Source: Oceanicola sp.
Lineage (GTDB): Bacteria; Pseudomonadota; Alphaproteobacteria; Rhodobacterales; Rhodobacteraceae
Reading direction: 5' to 3'
Length of the DNA stretch: 64,000 bases
Assembly: GCA_022447275.1 (NCBI GenBank)
Contig: JAKVBK010000003.1
Location: 1-64,000, forward strand
Shown here: positions 8,017 through 17,000 of the stretch, piece after piece
Position numbering within the stretch: the stretch's first letter is position 1
Layout: every line of letters starts with the position of its first letter
Notes under the pieces: model-generated
Told to the model about the DNA's origin: nothing
What the model saw: only the letters and a program-made list of their open reading frames with translations
Database searches by the model: none
Program-made: the position numbers and the translations under genes

Positions 8017-8826
8017 ATGCTGGACGATTTTCTAGTCCGCGCGGCGCTTGCGGGCGTGGGTGTGGCGCTGGCTGCAGGGCCTTTGGGGTGTTTCGTGCTG
8101 TGGCGTCGGATGGCGTATTTCTCCGATGCGACAGCCCATGGGGCATTGTGCGGCGTGGCCCTGTCTTTGGTGCTGAACCTGCCGATTGCCGTGGGCGTGT
8201 TGTTCATTGCCCTTGCTTTGGCATTGCTGCTTTCAAACATGAGTGGCCGGATGGCGGCGGATGGGTTTCTGGGCGTCTTTGCCCATGGCTCGCTGGCATT
8301 TGGCCTGTTGGCCGTGGCCACCGTTCCGTCCGCACGGGTGGATCTATCGGCTTACCTTCTGGGCGACATCCTTGCGGTGGGGCCGCGCGAAGTCATCTTA
8401 ATCTGGGTGGGGGCTGCGGTGGTGCTTCTGGGGCTATTCTGGCGGTGGTCATCGCTGTTGACGGCAACACTGGACCCTGACCTGGCGGTGGCGGCCGGCA
8501 TTCGCCCTGACCGAGAGAAGATGTTTCTGACCGTCGCCCTTGCGATCGTTGTGGCCGTCGCGATTCAAGTTGTGGGCGCCTTGTTAATCGGTGCGCTCCT
8601 GATCTTGCCTGCGGCGGCAATGCGGCCGCTGGCCCGCAGCCCTGAAGCGTTGGCCATCCTGGCGGCTGTGCTGGGGGCGGCCAGTGCGCTGGGCGGTGTG
8701 CTGGTGTCCATGGAAACGGATTTGCCGACCGGGCCGACGATCGTTGTACTGGCCCTTGGCGTGTTCGTCGTTGTCCACATCGCGGTGAGTTTGCGCCGCA
8801 CGCCCGCGGGTAGGCAAAGCCGGTGA
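8017..8826 (+). CDS. znuB: Zinc ABC transporter permease
   Basis: Integral membrane subunit of the zinc importer, 269 residues, ABC-3 family, with about eight hydrophobic segments. Typical features include 'GPLGCFVLWRRMAYFSDATAHGAL' (about residues 21-45) and the late 'LLIGALLILPAAAMRPLA' segment before the last helices. The gene begins directly after the znuC stop and its own stop overlaps the next start. With znuA on the other side of the operator it completes a ZnuABC system. Confidence 0.95.
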   Translation: MLDDFLVRAALAGVGVALAAGPLGCFVLWRRMAYFSDATAHGALCGVALSLVLNLPIAVGVLFIALALALLLSNMSGRMAADGFLGVFAHGSLAFGLLAVATVPSARVDLSAYLLGDILAVGPREVILIWVGAAVVLLGLFWRWSSLLTATLDPDLAVAAGIRPDREKMFLTVALAIVVAVAIQVVGALLIGALLILPAAAMRPLARSPEALAILAAVLGAASALGGVLVSMETDLPTGPTIVVLALGVFVVVHIAVSLRRTPAGRQSR

Positions 8827-9575
8827 TGCACGATCCCGTTGGCCTGCTGCTGCTGGGCACGGTGGCCTTCCTGCTGGCGGGCACCATCAAGGGGATGGTT
8901 GGCCTTGGTCTGCCAACCACGGCGATCGGAGTGATGACCCTGTTCATCGCACCACGCACCGCGATTGTGCTGGTGCTGTTTCCGATGATCCTGACGAATG
9001 CCTGGCAGGTCTGGCGCATGGGTGACATCCGCGCGGCCCTGATGCGCTATCTTCCCTTTGCACTGACGCTGGCTGTAGGTGTGGGTCTGACCTCGGTTCT
9101 GGCCGCCTCCGCATCAGATCGGCTGATCTACGCGATCCTTGGCGGCGTGATTGTGCTGTTTGTTCTGGTCAATCTGGCCCTGCGGGTGCCCCCCTTGCCC
9201 GAGCGGTGGGATCTTGCGGCGCAGATCGGGCTGGGGTGCGTCGCGGGTGTGATGGGGGGAATGACAGCGGTATGGGCGCCTCCCATGGCGATCTATTTAA
9301 CCGCGCGGCAGGTCGATAAGGATGAGTTTGTCCGCGTGACCGGGCTGCTGATCTTTCTGGGATCGCTGCCGCTGGCCTGGGGGTTTGTCCATACCGGCCA
9401 ACTCACGTCTGAGTTGGGGTTTATTTCACTGGCGCTTGTGCTCCCGGCGATGGCGGGGTTTGCGGTTGGCGAGCGGCTGCGCAATGCCATGGACCAAGCC
9501 CGGTTCCGCAAGGTGTTCCTTTGGATTTTCCTGGCCCTCGGCCTCAATCTGATCCGCCGGGCGATCTTTGGCTGA
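8826..9575 (+). CDS. TSUP (TauE/SafE) family membrane permease
   Basis: A 249-residue membrane protein with seven or eight hydrophobic segments. The N-terminal 'LLAGTIKGMVGLGLPTTAIGVM' and the repeated central 'GVMGGMTAVWAPPMAIYL' are typical of the sulfite/anion exporter TauE/SafE family. Substrates in this family are organic and inorganic sulfur anions, but many members are uncharacterised. The ATG at 8826 overlaps the znuB stop (TGATG); a GTG at 8823 is an alternative. It is co-directional with znuB and could be read through from the zinc operon. The next gene is a sulfite-oxidase-like enzyme, which suggests a sulfur-anion role as much as a zinc one. Confidence 0.85.
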   Translation: MHDPVGLLLLGTVAFLLAGTIKGMVGLGLPTTAIGVMTLFIAPRTAIVLVLFPMILTNAWQVWRMGDIRAALMRYLPFALTLAVGVGLTSVLAASASDRLIYAILGGVIVLFVLVNLALRVPPLPERWDLAAQIGLGCVAGVMGGMTAVWAPPMAIYLTARQVDKDEFVRVTGLLIFLGSLPLAWGFVHTGQLTSELGFISLALVLPAMAGFAVGERLRNAMDQARFRKVFLWIFLALGLNLIRRAIFG

Positions 9576-9625
9576 TCCGGCGTTCTTTGCTTGGCCGCGG
9601 GGCGCACGCGTCCTAGAAGTAGAGC

Positions 9626-10732
9626 ATGACGGCTGCTCCTTTTGAAAACCTGCCCGCGCGCGTGCCTGCCCCTGATACGGATGTCTCATTCGAAGAGCGT
9701 GGGCTGGCCAACCGGAATTCCGGCCTGCCGTTGGAATTGCTGCGCCATGATATCACCCCGGCGGGTGCGCACTACCTTCTGACCCATTTCGATATGCCCC
9801 ACCTGCCCGGTGACAGCTTCCGGCTGCGTATCGGTGGCGCGGTGCGCACGCCACTGGACCTTAGCCTTGCCGACCTTCTGGAACGGCCACAGGTGGACAT
9901 GCCCGTGACGCTGGAATGCGCCGGAAATGGGCGGGCGGGCCATGATCCCCGTCACCGCTCCATGCCCTGGCTCTATGAGGCCGTCGGGACCGCGCTGTGG
10001 ACAGGCACCCCTTTGGCCCCGCTTCTGGCAGAGGCCGGTGCGGCCGCTGATGTGCAGGACTGGGCCTTCTTTGGGGCAGACGAAGGTTTTGACGACGGCG
10101 TCCGGCATTTTTTCGGCCGCTCGCTCACCCCGGCGGAGGTTGCGGCGGCGCAACCGCTGCTCGTCACTGGCATGAATGGCGCACCTTTGCTGCCGCAGCA
10201 TGGCGCCCCCCTGCGCCTGATCGTGCCGGGCTGGTACGGGATGGCATCGGTAAAGTGGCTCAATCGGATCGAGGCGCTGACAGAGCGGTTTGATGGCTTC
10301 CAGCAGGTGCACACCTATCGCTACCGCCAAGACCGAGAGAGTGCCGGAACACCTGTCACCACCTTGCGCGTGAAGTCTCTGATGGTGCCCCCGGGGCTGC
10401 CGGATTGGTACTCTCGCAGACGTTGGCTTGAGGCTGGCCCAGTCACCGTGGAAGGGCGCGCCTGGACAGGCCCGGGCCGCCGCATCACGGGGGTGCGCCT
10501 TACAGATGGCAGCACCAGCATTGAGGCCGACCTGTCTGCACCGGTTGGCAGTCACGCTTGGTTGCACTGGCGTGCTGTCTGGGACGCGCGCCCCGGCCGC
10601 TATCAACTGCGCTGCATAGCCCGCGATGACAGCGGTGCTGAACAGCCCCTCACGCCCCCTGCAGACGTGGCCGGTTTTGGCAACAATGCTGCCCAATCCG
10701 TTGATGTGCAGGTGGCCCCTCACGAGGTTTGA
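9626..10732 (+). CDS. Sulfite-oxidase-family molybdopterin enzyme
   Basis: A 368-residue protein with the sulfite oxidase fold: a molybdopterin-binding domain (about residues 60-240) followed by the Mo-co dimerisation domain. The conserved molybdenum-ligating Cys is in LECAGNGR near residue 97, and 'IVPGWYGMASVKWL' is near 202, both diagnostic. There is no signal peptide or haem domain, so unlike periplasmic SorA or YedY it appears cytoplasmic. Family members oxidise sulfite or reduce S- or N-oxides, and the substrate here is open. The TSUP permease gene lies 50 nt upstream. No export signal could be recovered by shifting the start. Confidence 0.88.
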   Translation: MTAAPFENLPARVPAPDTDVSFEERGLANRNSGLPLELLRHDITPAGAHYLLTHFDMPHLPGDSFRLRIGGAVRTPLDLSLADLLERPQVDMPVTLECAGNGRAGHDPRHRSMPWLYEAVGTALWTGTPLAPLLAEAGAAADVQDWAFFGADEGFDDGVRHFFGRSLTPAEVAAAQPLLVTGMNGAPLLPQHGAPLRLIVPGWYGMASVKWLNRIEALTERFDGFQQVHTYRYRQDRESAGTPVTTLRVKSLMVPPGLPDWYSRRRWLEAGPVTVEGRAWTGPGRRITGVRLTDGSTSIEADLSAPVGSHAWLHWRAVWDARPGRYQLRCIARDDSGAEQPLTPPADVAGFGNNAAQSVDVQVAPHEV

Positions 10733-10796
10733 CCCGCGCTTCGATCTGAAGGGTTGGGGGGAGCTTTGAAAGGGCAGAGGCGCCTATGGCTGAGCT

Positions 10797-11600
10797 TTAA
10801 CCGTAGGCAATCGCCAGCAGAGCGATGCCGAGCACAATGCGGTAGATCACATACGGGGTGAAGCTGACGCTTTGCAAAAGCCACATCATGATACGCAGCG
10901 CCGCAAGGGCGCTTACAAAGGCAAAAAGCGCGGCGATGGCCGCGTCTCGCGCCAGCGCAGCATCTGCTGTGATGTCGGTGGCCAGAAGGGCGCCCGATGC
11001 GATGATCGTGGGGATCGACATCAGCATCGCGATCCGGGCAGCCCCGTCTCTGCTGTAGCCCAGAAAGCGCGCGCCGGTGATGCATATGCCGGACCGGGAC
11101 GTGCCGGGAATTAACGCGAGGGCCTGCCAGAGACCGAGGATCGCGGCATGTTTCATCGTCCAGCGGTTCGCAGTCCGGCCTTCTGCGGGGCCACGGTCTG
11201 CGATCCAGAGCAAGACACCAAAGCCCAGCATGGTCCAGCCAATGACGGCCGTGCTGCGCAGCAGGTCAGTCAGGCCAAACAGTTTCAGCGCCAAGCCAAC
11301 GATCATCACCGGAATCGTGGCAATGATCAGGCACAGCGCCAGAAAGGCGCCCGGGGTATCGAGGCGAAATTGCACAAGCGACAACAACCCCTTTGCTGCC
11401 AAGGCCACATCGCGCCGGAAATACAGGATGACGGCAAACAGGGTGCCCACATGCACGGCAACATCGAGGACAAGGCCCTGATCTTCCATGCCTGTCAATT
11501 CGGGCAGCAATATGAGATGGGCCGATGATGAGATCGGCAGGAACTCGGTAGCGCCTTGAATAATCGCGAGAAGTATTAGGTGAAGCAGGGGCATGGGCAC
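10797..11600 (-). CDS. uppP: Undecaprenyl-diphosphatase
   Basis: Membrane enzyme that recycles the lipid carrier for cell-wall synthesis by hydrolysing undecaprenyl diphosphate, 267 residues. It has the two conserved BacA/UppP motifs: 'QGATEFLPISSSAHLIL' at about 15-31 and the 'PGTSRSGICITGARFLGYSR' region at about 160-180 with the catalytic Ser/Arg. About eight membrane helices are visible. The start could be the ATG at 11600 or the one two codons later. It is a single gene read toward the sulfite-oxidase-like gene; no clear terminator lies in the 64-nt gap. Confidence 0.95.
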   Translation of the reverse strand: MPMPLLHLILLAIIQGATEFLPISSSAHLILLPELTGMEDQGLVLDVAVHVGTLFAVILYFRRDVALAAKGLLSLVQFRLDTPGAFLALCLIIATIPVMIVGLALKLFGLTDLLRSTAVIGWTMLGFGVLLWIADRGPAEGRTANRWTMKHAAILGLWQALALIPGTSRSGICITGARFLGYSRDGAARIAMLMSIPTIIASGALLATDITADAALARDAAIAALFAFVSALAALRIMMWLLQSVSFTPYVIYRIVLGIALLAIAYG

Positions 11601-11806
11601 ATGTCTTTATGAGTCGCGCGCAGCCTACTGAAACGCGGGATTTATGCCAGCCGCCTATTTATGTCAGCTGTTATGACCTAAAAATAGCGTAGCAAAAGCA
11701 GATATCTGCGCCGAACGCGCAATTTTCTTCCATATAGGTCAGCATGTGTGACTTTATTTCCCCCGGGCGCTTGGATATCAGGCAGGTTCCGGAAGGGAGG
11801 CGTTCG

Positions 11807-13246
11807 ATGTCGAATAACCCAATGTTGAAATTTGTAAGCGTAGAAAGAGAGATGCCAGAGAAGCGTCCGCCTGATCTTCGGGCGCGCGATTTCGATGAAA
11901 TCTACGCTGAATATGCCCGCGAAAAAGCAGGCGAACAGGCCAGCCGGTGCTCCCAATGTGGTGTGCCCTACTGCCAATCCCACTGCCCCCTTCACAACAA
12001 CATTCCGGACTGGCTCCGCCTGACCGCAGAAGGCCGGCTGCAAGAAGCCTATGAAGTGAGCCAAGCCACCAACACGTTCCCGGAGATTTGCGGCCGCATC
12101 TGCCCGCAAGACCGTCTGTGCGAGGGCAACTGCGTCATTGAACAATCCGGCCACGGCACTGTGACGATCGGCTCGGTTGAGAAGTATATCACCGACACGG
12201 CTTGGGAGCAGGGTTGGGTACAGCCCGGTGCGCCCACCCGCGAGCGCGCTGAAAGCGTGGGCATCATCGGCGCAGGGCCCGGTGGCCTTGCTGCGGCTGA
12301 CATGCTGCGCCGCCAGGGCGTGCAGGTCACTGTCTATGATCGGTATGATCGCGCCGGCGGCTTGCTGACCTATGGCATTCCCGGTTTCAAGCTTGAGAAA
12401 GACGTCGTGATGCGGCGGATCGAACAGCTGGAGGCAGCGGGCGTGACCTTCCGCTTGAACTGCACAGTTGGTGAAGACATTGCCTTCTCGGCCATTCGCG
12501 GTGCCCATGACGCCGTGATCATCGCAACCGGCGTCTACAAATCCCGCGATCTGAAGGCACCCGGCGTTGGTGCAAAGGGTGTCGTACGGGCGCTTGATTA
12601 TCTGACCGCTTCGAACCGGGCGATGAACTTCGGCGATGCCGTCGAAGAGTTCGACAGCGGCGAGTTGAACGCTAAGGGCCGCAAGGTGGTCGTTATCGGG
12701 GGCGGAGACACGGCGATGGACTGTGTGCGCACCGCCGTGCGCCAAGGGGCCGAAAGCGTGAAATGCCTCTATCGCCGCGACCGGGCCAACATGCCCGGCT
12801 CGCAGCGCGAGGTGGCCAATGCCGAGGAAGAAGGCGTGCAGTTCGAATGGCTGACGGCGCCCAAAGGGTTTCAGGGCGAGGATGTGGTCAGCGGCGTCGT
12901 GATCGACAAGATGCGGCTCGGGGCTCCGGATGCGTCCGGCCGTCAATCGCCCGAGGTGATTGAGGGCGCCGAATACGTGGAAACCGCCGATCTTGTGATC
13001 AAGGCGTTGGGCTTTGAGCCTGAAGACCTGCCCACGCTCTGGGGCGAAGCAGATCTGCCCGTGACCCGTTGGGGCACGGTAAAAGCCAAGTTTGGCACCC
13101 ATGAAACCGATCTCGACGGCGTATATGCGGTGGGCGATATCGTGCGGGGCGCGTCGCTGGTGGTCTGGGCTATTCGGGATGGGCGCGAAGCGGCCGAGGC
13201 GATCCTCGATCGTTTGAATGCCTCCCAGAGCGTCGCAGCAGAGTGA
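11807..13246 (+). CDS. gltD: Glutamate synthase small subunit
   Basis: NADPH-oxidising subunit of glutamate synthase (GOGAT), 479 residues. It has an N-terminal Fe-S region with Cys 48, 51, 56, 60 and Cys 95, 99, 105, 109. The FAD-binding GAGPGG is at 154-159, and a second dinucleotide motif (VIGGGDTAMDC) near residue 298 binds NADPH. The start at 11807 is preceded by GGGAGG at a good distance; the longer frame upstream lacks one. The operon continues with a secreted unknown and gltB, so the two GOGAT subunits are co-expressed. Confidence 0.96.
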   Translation: MSNNPMLKFVSVEREMPEKRPPDLRARDFDEIYAEYAREKAGEQASRCSQCGVPYCQSHCPLHNNIPDWLRLTAEGRLQEAYEVSQATNTFPEICGRICPQDRLCEGNCVIEQSGHGTVTIGSVEKYITDTAWEQGWVQPGAPTRERAESVGIIGAGPGGLAAADMLRRQGVQVTVYDRYDRAGGLLTYGIPGFKLEKDVVMRRIEQLEAAGVTFRLNCTVGEDIAFSAIRGAHDAVIIATGVYKSRDLKAPGVGAKGVVRALDYLTASNRAMNFGDAVEEFDSGELNAKGRKVVVIGGGDTAMDCVRTAVRQGAESVKCLYRRDRANMPGSQREVANAEEEGVQFEWLTAPKGFQGEDVVSGVVIDKMRLGAPDASGRQSPEVIEGAEYVETADLVIKALGFEPEDLPTLWGEADLPVTRWGTVKAKFGTHETDLDGVYAVGDIVRGASLVVWAIRDGREAAEAILDRLNASQSVAAE

Positions 13247-13251
13247 TCGCC

Positions 13252-13974
13252 ATGCCCAATGATGTATCCGCCAGCCGGCGCGCCCTGTCCGGGGCGATGC
13301 TGGCCTTACTTCCGGTTCTGGCCACGTTTCCGCCCGCGCCTGCACAGGCGCAATCGGCTCTGCCACCCGCCGGCTGTGAGGCGTTTCTGAGCGTTCAGTT
13401 CAAGGGCTGCCTCGCGGCCCTCTACTGGCGGTGCGAGGCAGCCCCCGAGGGCATCACCTGGGAATCCAGCCATGACGAGGATGGCCCGATATCCACGGGC
13501 ACCTATGACGCGGATTTCCAGTGGCTGGACAGGTATTGGTTTTCGTCCGGCATCCGCGAGCGTCTGGTCAATCCCGGCCCAGACCCGGCTGAGATGTCCC
13601 GGCTATTGGAAGACGGTGAGGATCGCTACGAATTCACCACCCTCGAGTCCGGTGACATGCCGTCGCGGCAGCTCACATATATCGGCGTTGACCGCCTGAC
13701 CGGCGAGACGGTGGAGATCGACGGCGAGCGCCTTCTCGTGACGGATTTCGCGGCCATCTCGCTGGATGCCGAAACCGGCGAAGAGCTCTATTCCAGCCAC
13801 GGCACCCAATATGTTTTGCCCGAAGAACGTCTGTTTTTCTATGGCACCGAAACCTGGAGCCAGGACGGCTCTACCGAGACAAGTGACAACAGCCCGGTCG
13901 ACATCCTGCGACCCGGTGACAAGGGCTTTGGCAACGTGAAGCCCCTTTATGGATGCGGCGCGGTCGAGCTTTGA
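13252..13974 (+). CDS. Secreted protein of unknown function between gltD and gltB
   Basis: A 240-residue protein with a clear Sec signal peptide: a basic start, a hydrophobic core to about residue 25, then PAQAQ. The mature part has a Cys early (GCEAF), then 'KGCLAALYWRCEA', and one near the C-terminus (GCGAVEL), so disulfides are likely. The rest is acidic, beta-rich in appearance, and has no motif I can name. A GTG at 13243 overlapping the gltD stop is an alternative start. It lies within the GOGAT operon, 34 nt before gltB, but an exported protein has no obvious part in cytoplasmic glutamate synthesis. Confidence 0.8.
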   Translation: MPNDVSASRRALSGAMLALLPVLATFPPAPAQAQSALPPAGCEAFLSVQFKGCLAALYWRCEAAPEGITWESSHDEDGPISTGTYDADFQWLDRYWFSSGIRERLVNPGPDPAEMSRLLEDGEDRYEFTTLESGDMPSRQLTYIGVDRLTGETVEIDGERLLVTDFAAISLDAETGEELYSSHGTQYVLPEERLFFYGTETWSQDGSTETSDNSPVDILRPGDKGFGNVKPLYGCGAVEL

Positions 13975-14008
13975 AAGCCAGACCCGATCGCAAGAGGAGA
14001 TCAGGACA

Positions 14009-17000
14009 ATGACAAGATTTGATGATAGCTGGGCCGCGGCCGAAGAAGCCAAGCGTCAGTGGATGTCCGAAAACAGCCTGTATCGCGATGAGGACGAACA
14101 TTCCTCTTGCGGCGTTGGGCTGATCGTTTCGATCGATGGCAAGAAAAGCCGTAAGGTCGTCGAGAATGGCATCGATGCGCTGAAAGCTGTCTGGCACCGG
14201 GGCGCGGTTGATGCGGATGGCAAGACGGGCGATGGCGCGGGCATCCACGTCCAGATCCCTGTGCCGTTCTTCTATGATCAGATCCAGCGCACGGGCCACA
14301 CCCCCGATAACGACAAGCTGATTGCCGTGGGCATGGTGTTCCTGCCGCGGACCGATTTCGGGGCTCAGGAGGTTTGCCGGACCATCGTTGAAACCGAGGT
14401 GCTGCGCGAAGGCTACTACATCTATGGCTGGCGCCATGTGCCTGTGAACACCGGCATCTTGGGCGAGAAGGCCAATGCTACCCGGCCCGAGATCGAACAG
14501 ATCCTGATCTCGAACACCAAGGGTGTCGACGAAGAAACCTTTGAGCGCGAGCTCTATGTGATCCGCCGCCGGATCGAGAAGGCCGCCGCCGCCGCAGGTG
14601 TGGCTGGCATGTATGTCTGCTCTCTCTCGTGCCGCAGTGTGATCTACAAGGGCATGATGCTGGCCGAGCAGGTGGCCGAGTTTTATCCCGATCTTCTGGA
14701 CGAGCGTTTCGAGAGCGCCTTCGCGATCTATCACCAGCGGTATTCCACCAACACCTTCCCGCAATGGTGGCTGGCCCAGCCGTTCCGGATGCTGGCCCAT
14801 AACGGCGAGATCAATACGCTGAAAGGCAATGTGAACTGGATGAAAAGCCATGAAATCCGCATGGCATCCGGCGCATTCGGCGACATGGCTGAAGATATCA
14901 AGCCGATCGTTCCGGCAGGCTCGTCTGACTCGGCGGCGTTGGACTCGGTGTTTGAGGTGCTGGTCCGGGCCGGGCGGAACGCCCCCATGGCCAAGACAAT
15001 GCTGGTGCCTGAAAGCTGGTCCAAGCAGGCTGTTGAACTGCCCGAGGCCTGGCGTGACATGTACAGCTATTGCAACTCCGTGATGGAGCCCTGGGACGGC
15101 CCGGCCGCCCTGGCCATGACGGATGGGCAATGGGTCTGTGGTGGCCTCGATCGCAACGGTTTGCGTCCGATGCGCTATGTGGTCACCGGTGACAATCTGC
15201 TGATCGCGGGCTCCGAGGTGGGCATGGTGCCAACTGATGAGGCAACCGTGGTGGAAAAGGGCGCGCTTGGCCCTGGCCAGATGATTGCCGTCGACATGGC
15301 TGCGGGCAAGTTGTTCCACGACGTTGAGATCAAGGACAAGCTGGCCTCGGCCCAGCCCTTTGGCGACTGGGTGGAAAAGATCACCGAGATGGATGCGCCC
15401 CTCGCCGCTGTAACGGAAACGGCGCTGTTCTCAGGCGATGAATTGCGCCGCCGGCAGGTTGCGGCGGGCTACTCGATCGAAGAGGTCGAGCAGATCCTGG
15501 CGCCCATGGCCGAAGACGCGAAAGAGGCGATCGCCTCCATGGGCGACGACACGCCCTCTGCCGTGCTTTCCAAGATGTACCGCCCGCTGTCCCATTTCTT
15601 CCGCCAAAACTTCAGCCAGGTGACCAACCCCCCGATCGACAGCCTGCGCGAATACCGGGTGATGTCGCTGAAGACGCGGTTTGGCAATCTCAAGAATGTG
15701 CTGGATGAAGACAGCAGCCAGACCGAGATCGTCGTGCTCGACAGCCCGTTCCTTGGCAATGCCCAATGGGCGCGGCTGAGCGGCTCTTTCGGCGCAGATC
15801 AACTGGTTGAGATCGACTGTACATTCCCCGCTGCTGCCGGCCCTGCCGCCCTGACTGAGGCGCTGAACCGAATCCGCAGTGAGGCCGAAGACGCAGTGCG
15901 CTCTGGCGCGGGCCATCTCGTATTGACGGATCAGCACCAGTCTGGCGCAGCGGTCGGCATGCCGATGATCCTGGCCACCTCTGCCGTGCACAGTTGGCTG
16001 ACGCAGAAAGGCCTGCGGACCTTCTGCTCGATCAATGTGCGTGCCGCCGAATGTATCGATCCGCATTATTTTGCAGTGTTGATCGGCTGTGGTGCGACCA
16101 CGGTAAACCCCTATCTCGCCGAGGACAGCCTTGCAGACCGCATCGAGCGCGGCCTGCTGGATGGCCCCCTGACCGAGTGCGTGGCCCGCTACCGCAAGGC
16201 GGTGGATGCGGGGCTGCTCAAGATCATGTCCAAGATGGGCATTTCGGTGATCTCGTCGTATCGGGGCGGGCTCAACTTCGAGGCCGTGGGCCTGTCGCGC
16301 GCGATGGTGGCCGAGTATTTCCCCGGCATGGTGTCCCGGATCTCTGGTATCGGCGTGGCGGGTATCCAGAAGAAGGCCGAAGAGGTGCATGCCAAGGGCT
16401 GGCTGCAAGGGAATGCCACCGTTTTGCCCATTGGCGGCTTCTACAAGTCGCGTCGCTCGGGCGAGACGCACGCTTGGCAGGCCAGCACGATGCACATGAT
16501 GCAGATGGCCTGCAACAATGGCTCCTACGAGATGTGGAAGCAGTATTCCGCAAAGATGCAGGCAACGCCGCCAATTCACCTGCGGGACCTGATGGATTTC
16601 AAACCGCTGGGCCGCCCTGTGCCCATCGAAGAGGTGGAAAGCATCACGTCGATCCGCAAGCGGTTCGTGACACCTGGCATGTCGCTGGGCGCTCTGAGCC
16701 CGGAGGCGCACAAGACGTTGAACGTGGCCATGAACCGCATCGGTGCAAAATCTGACAGTGGTGAAGGGGGAGAAGATCCGGCGCATTTCGTGCCAGAGGC
16801 CAATGGCGACAACCCTTCTGCCAAGATCAAGCAGGTGGCCTCGGGGCGCTTTGGGGTGACGGCGGAGTATCTCAATCACTGCGAAGAGCTCGAGATCAAG
16901 GTTGCGCAGGGGGCCAAGCCCGGCGAGGGCGGGCAGTTGCCCGGCATGAAGGTCACTGACCTGATCGCGCGTCTGCGTCACTCCACCAAGGGTGTGACGC

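Noticed and set aside
11678-13366. Long minus-strand open frame of 562 codons over gltD
   Set aside because: It is antisense to gltD, whose sequence has clear cofactor motifs and a good ribosome binding site. The antisense translation is rich in His/Ala/Arg as expected from a GC-rich shadow frame.
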